From the NCBI RefSeq assembly GCF_016093275.1, contig NZ_JAEDAK010000003.1, positions 310,001 through 374,000 of the forward strand: a stretch of DNA of 64,000 nt, written 5' to 3'. This document shows positions 28,192-37,180 of the stretch, piece after piece; the first letter of the stretch is position 1; each line of letters opens with the position of its first letter. The notes under the pieces are model-generated. The model was not told the origin of the DNA. It ran no database searches and worked only from the letters and a program-made list of their open reading frames with translations. The DNA is from Inhella proteolytica. Lineage in GTDB: Bacteria > Pseudomonadota > Gammaproteobacteria > Burkholderiales > Burkholderiaceae_C. The position numbers were made by a program, and so were the translations under genes.

Positions 28192-29889
28192 ATGCCTGAC
28201 TCTGATTCCAGCCCACCCGGCCCCACCCTGCGCCGGCTGCGGGACCATTTACTGCATGGCCAGGACCGTCAGGCTCTGCTGCTGGGTCAGGCACTGACGG
28301 CTGAGCACCCGGAGATGGGTGAGGCCTGGAACCTGCTTGGCGTGGCGGCCCAAAGGGAGGGCCAGCCGAACCTGGCGCTGACGGCAAAGCGCAAGGCCGC
28401 GCAGCTGCTGCCACATCGGCCCGATGTGCACATCAATCTGGCCAACACCCTGCGGCAACAGGGAGAGCTGGAGGAGGCATGCGCCTGCCTCCAACTGGCC
28501 TTGCGCCTGAAACCGGGCGACGCGGCGGCGCACAACCTGCTTGGCTTGGTGCAGCAACGCCAAGGTCACATTGAACCGGCGCAACAGAGCTTCGAGGCCG
28601 CGCTCAGATGCGATCCGAATTTCGTGCAGGCGCACAGCAATCTGCTCTTCATGCTCACCCACGAAGGCAGCTTGAGCCCAGCCGAGTTGCGCGACGCGCA
28701 CCTGAGATTCGGCGCCATGCATGGCTCACCCCTGCGCAGCCAGTGGCCTCAGCATGCCAATCTGCGCGACCCGGGCAAGCGTCTGCGAGTCGGTTTTGTA
28801 TCGGCTGATCTGCGCAATCACGCGGTGGCCCGCTTCATCGCACCCATTTGGCGCGCCTTCGATCGCAGCCAACTGGAATTGGTGGCCTACCAGGCGCATT
28901 GGCGCCGTGACACCTATACGGACGAGTTGCAGGCCCTGTGCGATCAATGGGTGAAAGTGGCCGCATTGAGTGACACCGAGCTGGCGGCCCGCATCCAGGC
29001 CGATGGCATTGACATCCTGTTCGACTTGTCTGGCCACACCGCCCACAACCGTCTGATGTGCTTTGCCCGCAAACCCGCGCCGGTCCAGATCACCGCCATC
29101 GGCTACCCGCACAGCACAGGCCTGGAGGCGGTGGACTACCGCATCACCGACACCTTCCGCACCCCGCCCCAGCTCGCCTCTCAATGCGTGGAGCATCTCG
29201 TGCGGATACCCAGCTCAAGTACCTTCGAGCATGGGGAAGCGCCGGAGGTGGCGCCGCTGCCGGCGTCACTCGGCCACCCTTTCACCTTCGGCAGCTTCCA
29301 GCGACCCAACAAGATCGGCCCGGCCAGCCTCGATTTGTGGGCCGCCGTGCTGCACGCCGTGCCCCAGAGCCGCATGCTCTTGGGTGCCATCGATGGCGCC
29401 GAGGCCCGCCAGCGGCTCCAGGAGGCGCTGGAAGTGCGAGGCATCGCGCGTCAACGCCTGGCTTTTCATGGCGTACAGCCCCTGCCGCAGTACCTGGCCT
29501 TGCACGCACAAATCGACTTGCTGCTCGACACCGTGCCCTACCCGGCCGGCACCACCGCGCACCATGGGCTGTGGATGGGCGTGCCCACCCTGACCCGCAC
29601 GGGCGATTCCTTCGTCTCCTGGCAGTGCGCCGGCATCCTGGGCCGTCTGGGCCTGCAGGCCTTCATTGCGCACGATGACGCCACGTTTGTTGCCATGGCC
29701 AAGACCTGGAGCCAGCAACTGCGTTCGCTTGGCCAGCTGCGTGCCAGCTTGCGCGCCCGCATCGGCACCCACCCCCTGGTGCAACCCGCCACCGTCGCCG
29801 CCGGCATCCAGGCCGCGCTGCGCGAAATGTGGCGCCGCTGGTGCGCCGGCCTGCCGGCCGCATCCTTCGAGGTGCGACTTGAGCCCTGA
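28192..29889 (+). CDS. TPR protein with O-GlcNAc-transferase-like (SPINDLY/GT41) domain
   Basis: 565 residues from the ATG at 28192. About four tetratricopeptide repeats occupy 20-165, then the GT41 catalytic region (about 195-560) with RLRVGFVSADLRNHAVARFI, DILFDLSGHTAHNRLMCFARKPAPVQ and, near 450, LLLDTVPYPAGTTAHHGLWMGVP, all hallmark stretches. Bacterial relatives transfer sugars to Ser/Thr of proteins; donor and target are unknown. It is divergent from the P450 gene across a 205-base gap, and its 3' end overlaps the start of the aminotransferase gene by 11 bases, implying a shared transcript. Confidence 0.88.
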   Translation: MPDSDSSPPGPTLRRLRDHLLHGQDRQALLLGQALTAEHPEMGEAWNLLGVAAQREGQPNLALTAKRKAAQLLPHRPDVHINLANTLRQQGELEEACACLQLALRLKPGDAAAHNLLGLVQQRQGHIEPAQQSFEAALRCDPNFVQAHSNLLFMLTHEGSLSPAELRDAHLRFGAMHGSPLRSQWPQHANLRDPGKRLRVGFVSADLRNHAVARFIAPIWRAFDRSQLELVAYQAHWRRDTYTDELQALCDQWVKVAALSDTELAARIQADGIDILFDLSGHTAHNRLMCFARKPAPVQITAIGYPHSTGLEAVDYRITDTFRTPPQLASQCVEHLVRIPSSSTFEHGEAPEVAPLPASLGHPFTFGSFQRPNKIGPASLDLWAAVLHAVPQSRMLLGAIDGAEARQRLQEALEVRGIARQRLAFHGVQPLPQYLALHAQIDLLLDTVPYPAGTTAHHGLWMGVPTLTRTGDSFVSWQCAGILGRLGLQAFIAHDDATFVAMAKTWSQQLRSLGQLRASLRARIGTHPLVQPATVAAGIQAALREMWRRWCAGLPAASFEVRLEP

Positions 29890-31000
29890 CCACAAGCTCA
29901 CCGTCACCCGGCCGGACCTGCCGCCGCTGGCCGACCTGATGCCCGCGCTGGAAGCCCTTTGGGAAAGCCGCCAGCTCACCAACAACGGTCCCTTCCACCA
30001 GCAGCTGGAGCAGGCGCTGTGCCAGTTTCTGGACGTGCCGGAGCTCGCGCTGTTCTGCAACGGCACCATCGCCCTGCTGGCCGCACTGCGCGCGCTGGAT
30101 CTGGAGGAGGGCGAGGTCATCACCACGCCCTTCTCCTTCGTGGCGACGACGCATGCGTTGCGCTGGGCCGGGCTGACACCGGTGTTTGCGGACATCGACC
30201 CCGTCACCCTGAACCTGGACCCGGAGCGCGTGGCCGCGGCGATCACGCCGCGCACGCGCGCTCTGCTGCCCGTGCATGTGTACGGCCGGCCCTGCGACAC
30301 CGCCGCGCTGGACGCCCTGGCCGCGCGCCATGGCCTGAAGGTGCTGTACGACGCCGCCCACGCCTTTGGCGTGCGCACGCCGGGGCTGCTGCGTGCCGGC
30401 GATCTGTCGGTCCTCTCCCTGCACGCCACCAAGGTCTTCCACACCTTCGAAGGGGGTGCGGTGATCTGCCGCGACGCCGCGATGAAGCGGCGCCTGCAGC
30501 AGATCCGCAACTTCGGCTTCGTGGACGAGCTGACGGTGGACAGCGTGGGCATCAATGGCAAGCTCAACGAGCTGCAGGCCGCCATCGGACTGCTGCAGCT
30601 GCCGCGCTATGACGCCAACAACCAGCAGCGCGCCGCCGTGGACGCCGCCTACCGCGCCGGCCTGGCGGCTCTGCCCGGCCTGGCCCTGCCGCCCGGCACC
30701 GACCCGCTCAGCCACAACCACAGCTACTTCCCGGTACGCATCCAGGCCGGCTTCGCCTGCAGCCGCGATGCGCTGTACGAGCGACTCAAGCTGCAGGGCA
30801 TCCTGACGCGGCGCTACTTCCACCCGCTGATCAGCCGCTTCCCGATGTATGCCGAGCTGCCCAGCGCCCAGCCGGACCATCTGCCGATGGCCACCCAGGC
30901 GGCGCAGGAGGTGCTGTGCTTGCCGCTGTTTGCGGGCATGAGCGTGGCGGACAGCGCGCGGGTGATCGACGCCATCCAAGCAGTGACCCGCTCAGGCTGA
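29879..31000 (+). CDS. DegT/DnrJ/EryC1-family sugar aminotransferase
   Basis: 373 residues if translation starts at TTG 29879, which has GAGGTG four bases upstream; no in-frame ATG lies near, and the frame further upstream is a shadow of the glycosyltransferase gene. PLP-dependent: the Schiff-base lysine is Lys185 in SLHATKVFHTFEGG, with DAAHAFG upstream and NGKLNELQAAIG downstream, all family hallmarks. These enzymes convert keto-sugar nucleotides to amino sugars, the usual substrates of NeuD-type acyltransferases, so it fits with the NeuD-like gene of this island. Confidence 0.9.
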   Translation: MSPDHKLTVTRPDLPPLADLMPALEALWESRQLTNNGPFHQQLEQALCQFLDVPELALFCNGTIALLAALRALDLEEGEVITTPFSFVATTHALRWAGLTPVFADIDPVTLNLDPERVAAAITPRTRALLPVHVYGRPCDTAALDALAARHGLKVLYDAAHAFGVRTPGLLRAGDLSVLSLHATKVFHTFEGGAVICRDAAMKRRLQQIRNFGFVDELTVDSVGINGKLNELQAAIGLLQLPRYDANNQQRAAVDAAYRAGLAALPGLALPPGTDPLSHNHSYFPVRIQAGFACSRDALYERLKLQGILTRRYFHPLISRFPMYAELPSAQPDHLPMATQAAQEVLCLPLFAGMSVADSARVIDAIQAVTRSG

Positions 31001-31294
31001 GCAATTGCGCTGAAAAAGCGACAGATCCACCTTGCCATATCGGCAATCTGGCCTGTCCGCCGCGGCGGCCTGCCGTTACATCCATCGACCGGCCCTCCTG
31101 GGCCGATGCATGCAACTGCAACCGCGCTACGGGCAAGTCCTGATGCGCCTGCGCAAGCTCATGCCCGGCGGTGATGGCGCCCGCGGCGCCGCCCCCTGTT
31201 CGCACCGCCCGCCCCCTCCTAACGTGCGCCCCCGCTGACAGGCAGCGTCTCTTCGGGCGGGCCGTTCAGCGGCCCCTCACACCAAGGAGACGCG
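31001..31294. other. Intergenic region, no gene seen
   Basis: 294 bases between the aminotransferase and the secreted C39-like protein gene. Short frames exist but lack ribosome sites and normal codon use. A small inverted repeat (TTGCC at 31032-31036, GGCAA at 31042-31046) could be an operator. AAGGAG precedes the next gene. No clear promoter or terminator was found. Confidence 0.5.
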
Positions 31295-33574
31295 ATGAAT
31301 TTCCGACAGTGGCCTGCCGCCACCTTGCTGGCCTGGCTGGCCGGCGCCGCGGGCGCGCAAGCGGCCTGCCCCAATGGCAGCAGCTTTGACAGCAACCTGG
31401 GCTTTTGCGCCGACAGCGCCAACGCCTACGGCCCCTTCACCCAGGCCATGACGAGCCAGTGCAGCGCGCTGGGCGGTGGCCCGGCCTGCACGGATACGAA
31501 GCCCTACCTGGTGGGCAGCACCACGGTGCAGCTGCCGCGCTGGAGCAAGGCCTTCACCCAGGGCCTGCGCGGCACCGGCGCCTGCCCGAACGGCAGCGTG
31601 CCCGACCCGGCGTACGGCAACCGCTGCAGCGAAACCGTGGGCGGGGTGAAGAGCGTCTACGGCCCGTTTGCGGACAGCCTGATCGCGCAATGCGTGGCGG
31701 CTTCGGGCGGCCCGGCCTGCTACACGAACCGCTGGAACGCCGGCTTCTACGCCGGCCTGGCCAGCGCCGGCACGCCCAAGAACAAGTTCGGCGCCTGGCT
31801 CTTCCTCATCGGCAACACCGGCATGACGCATGCGCAGCTGGCCGACAAGCTCAAGAGCGTGGGCGTGAAGCGCATCTTCATCAAGCTTGCCGACGGCGCC
31901 AACAGCTGCAACTGGTTCCCGGATGCCTGCTCGCGCACCACCACCGACATCTACAAAGCGCGCGGCATCGAGCCCTGGGCCTGGTCCTACAACTACCCGG
32001 GCAACGAGGCCGCGCAGGCCAATGCGCTGAAGCAGGCCGCCAGCTTCGGCTACCAGGGCTATGTGCTGGACCTGGAGAAGGAGTTCGACGGCACCACGAC
32101 GCCGCTGGAGAACCTGCTGAAGGCCTTCAGCAGCGCCCAGGCCGAGGCGCGCGCCGCCGGCACGATCAAGGGCGACTGGTACCTGACCGCCACCACCTGG
32201 GGCAACCCCAAGGACCGCGGCATGCGCGTGGACATCATCGACAAATACGTCGACGCCCACATGCCGCAGACCTACCTGGACGTCTGGGGCCCGAGCTATG
32301 TGGCCGAGACCAAGCGCTGGATCGAGACCGGCAACTGCGAGTACCGGGCGCTGGGCGCGAAGAAGCCGATCTGGCACATCGCCTCGAACGAAAAGGCCTT
32401 CACCACCGCCGCGCAGCAGAACGAGTTCTTCAAGATCGCCGGGCCGCACGCCTCGCTCTGGGTGGTGCCTGGGGGCGAAGTGCCGCTCTCACAATGGAAC
32501 ACCATGGCTGCGATGAACTGGCAGCAGGCCAGCTGGGACACCAGCACCGCCTGCAGCGCCGGCAACTACCAGATCGCTGCCAGCCCGCCGCCCAACCCCA
32601 CGCCGGTGGCCACCAGTTGCCCCGACGGCGCCAGCTTCGACACCGCGCTGGGCTTCTGCGCCGACGGCACCAACGCCTACGGCCCCTTCACCGCCGCGAT
32701 GGTGAGTGAGTGCCAGCGCCTGGGCGGCGGCAGCACCTGTGCCGAGCAGCAGCCCCTGCCTTACCAGGGCAACACGGTGACGGTGGCGGCCGCCCGCTGG
32801 GCCAAGGCCTTTACGAAGAGCCTGCGCGGCACGGCCGCCTGCCCGCGCGGCAGTAGCGCGGGCGATGCACGCTTTGACGGCCTGTGCGTGGAAGGCACCG
32901 CGCCCAGCGGCAACCCGCTGAACGTCTTCGGCCCCTTCCCCGCCACCTTGACGGCCAGCTGCCAGAGCAAGGGCGGCGGTCTGGCCTGCCTGCAGCAGCG
33001 CTGGTCGGGCGACTTCTATCTGCAGCTCAAGGGTCTGAGCAGCACGCCGGTTTCGTTCCCGTACTACAACCAGAACGCCAACCAGCAGGAGGGCTGGCGC
33101 GCCTGCAGCATCACCTCGCTGGCCATGGTGCTGGACTTCTACAAGATCACCGACCCGGCCCGCTTGGGCATGCGCACGCCGGACTACCTCTACAAGACCT
33201 ACGGCATCAGCGGCGCGCCGGCCACCATGGCCAACATCTTCAACGCCGAGGCCATCAAGGCAGGCTCCGCGCTGCGGGATCAGTGGACGAGCGCCGGCTC
33301 CATCGGCCAACTGCGCAGCCTGGTGAGCAGTGGCAAGCCGGTGGTCATCCATGGCTGGTTCACCGGCCCCGGCCACATCGTGGAGGTGGTGGGCTGGGAC
33401 GGCACCCACTACATCGTCAACGACCCCTATGGCGTGTGGGACGGGGTGCCCTACTCGAAGAACTACGACACCACGCGCAGCGGCAAGGGCGTGAAGGTCC
33501 CGGCCGCCAAGTTCGAGGCCGTGATCACCGATGACGGCACGGGCGCCGACTTGCTGATGCACGTCTTCAAGTAA
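31295..33574 (+). CDS. Secreted multidomain protein: duplicated Cys-rich modules, barrel-like domain, C39-like cysteine peptidase
   Basis: 759 residues with a signal peptide (1-24). A Cys-rich module of about 135 residues occurs twice, from residue 25 and from about residue 442; each carries CPxGxSFD, LGFCADxxNAYGPFT and GLRGTxACP, and each half ends with a similar W-x-x-x-FY element. Between them (about 160-425) is a region with barrel-like features (IGNTGMTHAQLADKLKSVGVKRIF; YVLDLEKEFDG; AHMPQTYLDVWG). The last 175 residues resemble Peptidase_C39_2: candidate triad Cys604 (RACSITSLAMVL), His694 (GPGHIVEVVGW), Asp710 (VNDPYG). It is preceded by AAGGAG and followed by a strong terminator. A role as a cell-wall or peptide hydrolase is plausible but unproven. 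Confidence 0.8.
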   Translation: MNFRQWPAATLLAWLAGAAGAQAACPNGSSFDSNLGFCADSANAYGPFTQAMTSQCSALGGGPACTDTKPYLVGSTTVQLPRWSKAFTQGLRGTGACPNGSVPDPAYGNRCSETVGGVKSVYGPFADSLIAQCVAASGGPACYTNRWNAGFYAGLASAGTPKNKFGAWLFLIGNTGMTHAQLADKLKSVGVKRIFIKLADGANSCNWFPDACSRTTTDIYKARGIEPWAWSYNYPGNEAAQANALKQAASFGYQGYVLDLEKEFDGTTTPLENLLKAFSSAQAEARAAGTIKGDWYLTATTWGNPKDRGMRVDIIDKYVDAHMPQTYLDVWGPSYVAETKRWIETGNCEYRALGAKKPIWHIASNEKAFTTAAQQNEFFKIAGPHASLWVVPGGEVPLSQWNTMAAMNWQQASWDTSTACSAGNYQIAASPPPNPTPVATSCPDGASFDTALGFCADGTNAYGPFTAAMVSECQRLGGGSTCAEQQPLPYQGNTVTVAAARWAKAFTKSLRGTAACPRGSSAGDARFDGLCVEGTAPSGNPLNVFGPFPATLTASCQSKGGGLACLQQRWSGDFYLQLKGLSSTPVSFPYYNQNANQQEGWRACSITSLAMVLDFYKITDPARLGMRTPDYLYKTYGISGAPATMANIFNAEAIKAGSALRDQWTSAGSIGQLRSLVSSGKPVVIHGWFTGPGHIVEVVGWDGTHYIVNDPYGVWDGVPYSKNYDTTRSGKGVKVPAAKFEAVITDDGTGADLLMHVFK

Positions 33575-33589
33575 GGGCCCGAGCCCTTC

Positions 33590-33640
33590 GCAAGCCTGGC
33601 GCGGCCGAGCTTCAGCGGCCCAGCCAGGCTTGCGCTTTTT
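33590..33640 (+). terminator. Rho-independent terminator inside the 3' end of the convergent lysR gene
   Basis: An 11-base perfect stem (33590-33600 with 33623-33633) with a nested GGCCG/CGGCC pair inside, followed by GCTTTTT. It serves the secreted-protein gene on the plus strand but overlaps the last codons of the lysR gene on the other strand. Confidence 0.85.
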
Positions 33641-34556
33641 CGACGCCGGCGTTTAGTTGGGCCAAGTACTCCGCCAGCCCGTCGATGAAGGCCTTGATCT
33701 TGGGCTGGCCGCGCTTGCCCTTGGGGTAGACGGCCCAGAGTTCGGGCTCGCCCCAGGCCTCGCACTCGAAGCGCCAGTCGTCCAAGCAGGTCTGCAGCCG
33801 GCCCTCGCGCAGGTCGCGCGCCACCACCCAGTCGAAGCAGGGCAAGAGCCCCTCGCCGGCGCGCAGCGGCGCCAGCAGCAGCTCGTCGCTGTTGCAGGTG
33901 ATGGGCCCCTGCGGCACCACCACCACCGTGCGCTGCGGGCCCACGAAGCGCCAGCGGCTGTCCAGGCCTTCGCAGTGGAAGACCAGGCAGGGGTGGCCGG
34001 CCAGATCCTCGGGCTCGCGCGGGAAGCCCATGCGCTCGAAGTAGGCCGGCGCGCCGCACAGGCGCACGCGGTTGGCCCCCAGCGAACGCGCGATCAGCTC
34101 GCTGCTCCGACCCTGCTCGTGGCGCAGCGCCAGGTCGAACTGCTCGGCCACGGGGTCGGGGTCGTCGTCGCGCAGCACCAGCTCCAGCTCCACCTGCGGG
34201 TGGCGGCGACGGAAGGCCACCACGTACTCGGCCAGCACGGCATGGCCGAGCATGAAGCTGGCCGCCACACGCAGCGTGCCGCCGAGCTGCTTGCGCAGGG
34301 CCGCACTCTGGTCCTGCGCGCTGCGCAGGTGCTCGCGCATCTGCCGCGCGGCCAGTGCGTAGGCGCGTCCGGCCTCGGTCAGGCGCAGGGGCTTGGCGCC
34401 GTGCTCCACCAGCAGCTGGCCGGTCTGGCGCTCCAGCGCACGGATCTGTTTGGACAGCGCGGAAGGCGTGGTGTGCAGGCGCGCCGCCGCGGGCGCCAGG
34501 CCGCCCGCTTGTTGCACTTCCAGCAAGATCAGCAAGGGGTTCAGGTCCAGGCTCAT
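33612..34556 (-). CDS. LysR-family transcriptional regulator
   Basis: 314 residues from the ATG at 34556; a start 12 codons earlier lacks homology. The N-terminal winged helix-turn-helix (about 5-62: LEVQQAGGLAPAAARLHTTPSALSKQIRALE) and a substrate-binding domain (about 90-300) are both complete. It is divergent from the TonB receptor/hydrolase/ureohydrolase operon with 213 bases between, the classic arrangement for a LysR regulator and its target. The effector is unknown. Confidence 0.9.
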   Translation of the reverse strand: MSLDLNPLLILLEVQQAGGLAPAAARLHTTPSALSKQIRALERQTGQLLVEHGAKPLRLTEAGRAYALAARQMREHLRSAQDQSAALRKQLGGTLRVAASFMLGHAVLAEYVVAFRRRHPQVELELVLRDDDPDPVAEQFDLALRHEQGRSSELIARSLGANRVRLCGAPAYFERMGFPREPEDLAGHPCLVFHCEGLDSRWRFVGPQRTVVVVPQGPITCNSDELLLAPLRAGEGLLPCFDWVVARDLREGRLQTCLDDWRFECEAWGEPELWAVYPKGKRGQPKIKAFIDGLAEYLAQLNAGVEKAQAWLGR

Positions 34557-34621
34557 GCCGCCATGCTGCCTGCCCTTCGGCCGCGGCGCCATGGGGAATC
34601 ACCGCGCAGCGCCGCCTGATT

Positions 34622-34630
34622 GGGGGGGGG
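34622..34630. repeat. Nine-G homopolymer in the divergent lysR/receptor promoter region
   Basis: A run of nine G lies 66 bases upstream of the lysR start and 140 bases upstream of the receptor start. Homopolymers of this length are prone to slipped-strand length change; no experimental sign of that is available here. Confidence 0.9.
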
Positions 34631-34769
34631 CAGCAGCCCGAACCGCGGGGCAAGAGCAAGTTGCCGAAACGGACCGATGGCGCGACCAGACTCGCCGCCC
34701 AAGACGGCCGGGCTCTCGATGCACCGCACCAGGCTGTCGGCCCACAACATCTTCCGAGGAGTCCTGCGA

Positions 34770-37178
34770 ATGCGTCTGCGTCACACCCCGAGTCCCGTCG
34801 CCCTGGCCCTGCTGTTGGCCGGCCTGATCCAGCTGCCCGCCGCAGCACAGACAAACGCCCCCGCTGAGCCCGAGGCCGAAGCGAAGAACAAGACCGAGAA
34901 GGCCGAGAAGACCGAGAAGGAGGCCAAGCCCGCCCAGCTGGACACCGTGATCGTCACCTCCAGCAAGCGCCGCGAGCTGGCGCACCGCCTGCCCTACAAC
35001 GTCACCGCCATCGGCGAGCAGGCGCTGCGCGAGGCCAACATCACCGACCTCAAGCGCCTGATCGCCAACAGCCCCTCCATCGAGGCCCCGCCCAACAGCG
35101 CGCGCTTCTCTGACTCGATCACCGTGCGCGGTCTGAACATCAGCTCGGTCAGCGCCAACAACATCGAGTGGTTTGCGCGCAGCACCCTGTCCACCTACCT
35201 GGACGACGCCATGCTCCCGGCGGTGGGCTTCCGCATCAAGGACATCGCCCGCGTCGAAACCCTGCTCGGCCCCCAGGGCACGCTATACGGCGGCGGCGCG
35301 CTGGGCGGGGCGGTGCGCTACATCACCAACAAGCCGCAGCTGGGCAAGTTCGAGGGTCAGCTCAACACCAGCTTCTTCCAGGTCAAGCACGGCTCGCTGT
35401 CGAACGACACCGATGGGGTGCTGAACGCCCCGCTGGGCGAGGACCTGGCGCTGCGCGTGTCGCTGGCGCGCCTGGATGACCGCGGCTACACCGACCGCTA
35501 CGCCGGCACGCCCAGCTACCTCACGTCGACCTGGACGCCCAAGCCCAACGCCGACCAGGTGCTCTACAAGGACGACGACTGGTACCGCGCCGACACCGCG
35601 CGTGTGTCCCTGCTGTGGCGCGCCACGCCCGCGCTGGAGCTGCGCCTGACGCATGGCTGGCAGGACAGCACCGCCCACGGCACCAGCGGCGGCCAGCTGC
35701 TGCCGGCCAGCGGCTCGCCGGCGCGCTACACCGCCCCGCCCGCCTGGGACCGCCAGACCGTGCTCTCCCCCTACCCCGAGTACACCGACCGCCGCATCGA
35801 CCTCACCACGATCGACCTCGACTGGCGCCTGGACGGCCTGGGCCAGCTGCACAGCAGCACCAGCCGCTTCAAGGACAGCCGCGTCGGCCAGGGCGATTAC
35901 CTCGGCACCGGCTCCTTCTTCTATGGCGACCTGGGCTACTCGCGCTACCGCCTGGGCGCGCCCAATTTCGCCGGCCAGACGGCCTACATGACCTACGACA
36001 ACCGCAACGAAGGCCTGCTGCACGAAACCCGCCTGGTCTCCGAGCCCGGAGTGCTCAGCTGGATTGCCGGCCTCTTCCTCTCCAGCCAGGAAAAGAGCCA
36101 GCAGTACAGCGAGTGGATGCCCACCCTGCCCTCCAGCGGCCGCCCCGGCGAGGGCTACCTGGAAGACCAGCGCAGCAAGTACCGCGAGCGCGCGCTGTTC
36201 GGCGAACTGAGCTGGAAGACCACCGACAAGCTCACCCTCACCGCCGGCGCCCGCCTGTTCGCCTACCAGGACGACAGCAGCACCCAGGTCGAGGACTACG
36301 CCTTCGACCTCGTCACCGGCACCATCAAGGGCCGCGAGAAGGACAGCGGCCAGAGCTACTTCAAGCTCAACGCCAACTACGCGCTCACCCAAGATTTGCT
36401 GGCCTATGCCACGCTCAGCCAGGGCTTCCGGCGCGGTGGCGCCAACGGCTTCCGCGGCGTGGGCGACCAGGCCGTCAACCCCGCCCTGCAGGGCTACCGC
36501 CCGGACCGTACCGACAACTTCGAGATCGGCGCCAAGGGCTTCCTGCTGGACCGCCAGCTCTACCTGCAGGCCGACGTCTACCAGATCGACTGGAAGGACC
36601 CGCAGACCTACTTCAGCCAGGACATCCAGGGCTTCCCGGTGTGGGGCACCACCAATGGCCCGAAGGCGCGCACGCGCGGCTTCGAGATGCAGCTGCGCTG
36701 GCTGCCCGTGGCCGGCCTGGAGCTGGGCCTGAGCAGCAGCTACACCGAAGGCGAATGGGCCGGCACCAAGGAGGTCTGCCTGTACGCCGACGGCACCGAA
36801 TGCCGCACCTACCGCAAGGGCGGCCAGCTGGGCGGCACCGCGCCCTGGAAGCACAGCGCCAACGCCCGTTGGAGCAGCAGCTGGGGTGACAGCGACGTGT
36901 ATGTGGCCGCCAGCGCGAACTACCTGGGCGTGAAGGCCAGCGACCGCGGCGACGACCCCGAGGACAAGCCCTTCGAATACAAGGCCTACACCACCTACCG
37001 CCTGAGCACCGGCCTGAGCCAGGGCAACTGGGACCTGAGCCTGTGGGTGGACAACCTGAGCAACGAACGTGAGCTGGTCTCCTTCCAGGGCACCTCCGCC
37101 GTGGCCAGCCGCGTGGGCCTGCGTGGCATCTACCTGACCCCGCGCACCGTGGGGCTGAACCTGGGCTGGCGGTTCTGA
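34770..37178 (+). CDS. TonB-dependent outer-membrane receptor
   Basis: 802 residues from the ATG at 34770, which has GAGGAG upstream; in-frame codons before it belong to the promoter region. A signal peptide (about 1-26, ending PAAAQ) is followed by an unusual Glu/Lys/Thr-rich linker (about 27-52) and the plug start LDTVIVTSSKR. Plug motifs VETLLGPQGTLYGGGALGGAVRYIT come near residue 150 and the barrel ends in LNLGWRF with a C-terminal aromatic. The two following genes overlap or almost touch, so receptor, serine hydrolase and ureohydrolase form one operon. Ligand unknown; a guanidine-containing compound is suggested by the ureohydrolase (inference). Confidence 0.9.
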   Translation: MRLRHTPSPVALALLLAGLIQLPAAAQTNAPAEPEAEAKNKTEKAEKTEKEAKPAQLDTVIVTSSKRRELAHRLPYNVTAIGEQALREANITDLKRLIANSPSIEAPPNSARFSDSITVRGLNISSVSANNIEWFARSTLSTYLDDAMLPAVGFRIKDIARVETLLGPQGTLYGGGALGGAVRYITNKPQLGKFEGQLNTSFFQVKHGSLSNDTDGVLNAPLGEDLALRVSLARLDDRGYTDRYAGTPSYLTSTWTPKPNADQVLYKDDDWYRADTARVSLLWRATPALELRLTHGWQDSTAHGTSGGQLLPASGSPARYTAPPAWDRQTVLSPYPEYTDRRIDLTTIDLDWRLDGLGQLHSSTSRFKDSRVGQGDYLGTGSFFYGDLGYSRYRLGAPNFAGQTAYMTYDNRNEGLLHETRLVSEPGVLSWIAGLFLSSQEKSQQYSEWMPTLPSSGRPGEGYLEDQRSKYRERALFGELSWKTTDKLTLTAGARLFAYQDDSSTQVEDYAFDLVTGTIKGREKDSGQSYFKLNANYALTQDLLAYATLSQGFRRGGANGFRGVGDQAVNPALQGYRPDRTDNFEIGAKGFLLDRQLYLQADVYQIDWKDPQTYFSQDIQGFPVWGTTNGPKARTRGFEMQLRWLPVAGLELGLSSSYTEGEWAGTKEVCLYADGTECRTYRKGGQLGGTAPWKHSANARWSSSWGDSDVYVAASANYLGVKASDRGDDPEDKPFEYKAYTTYRLSTGLSQGNWDLSLWVDNLSNERELVSFQGTSAVASRVGLRGIYLTPRTVGLNLGWRF

Positions 37179-37180
37179 GC

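Noticed and set aside
31032-31238. 68-codon frame in the gap before the secreted C39-like protein
   Set aside because: No ribosome site, uneven codon use and Pro/Arg-rich composition; more likely non-coding.
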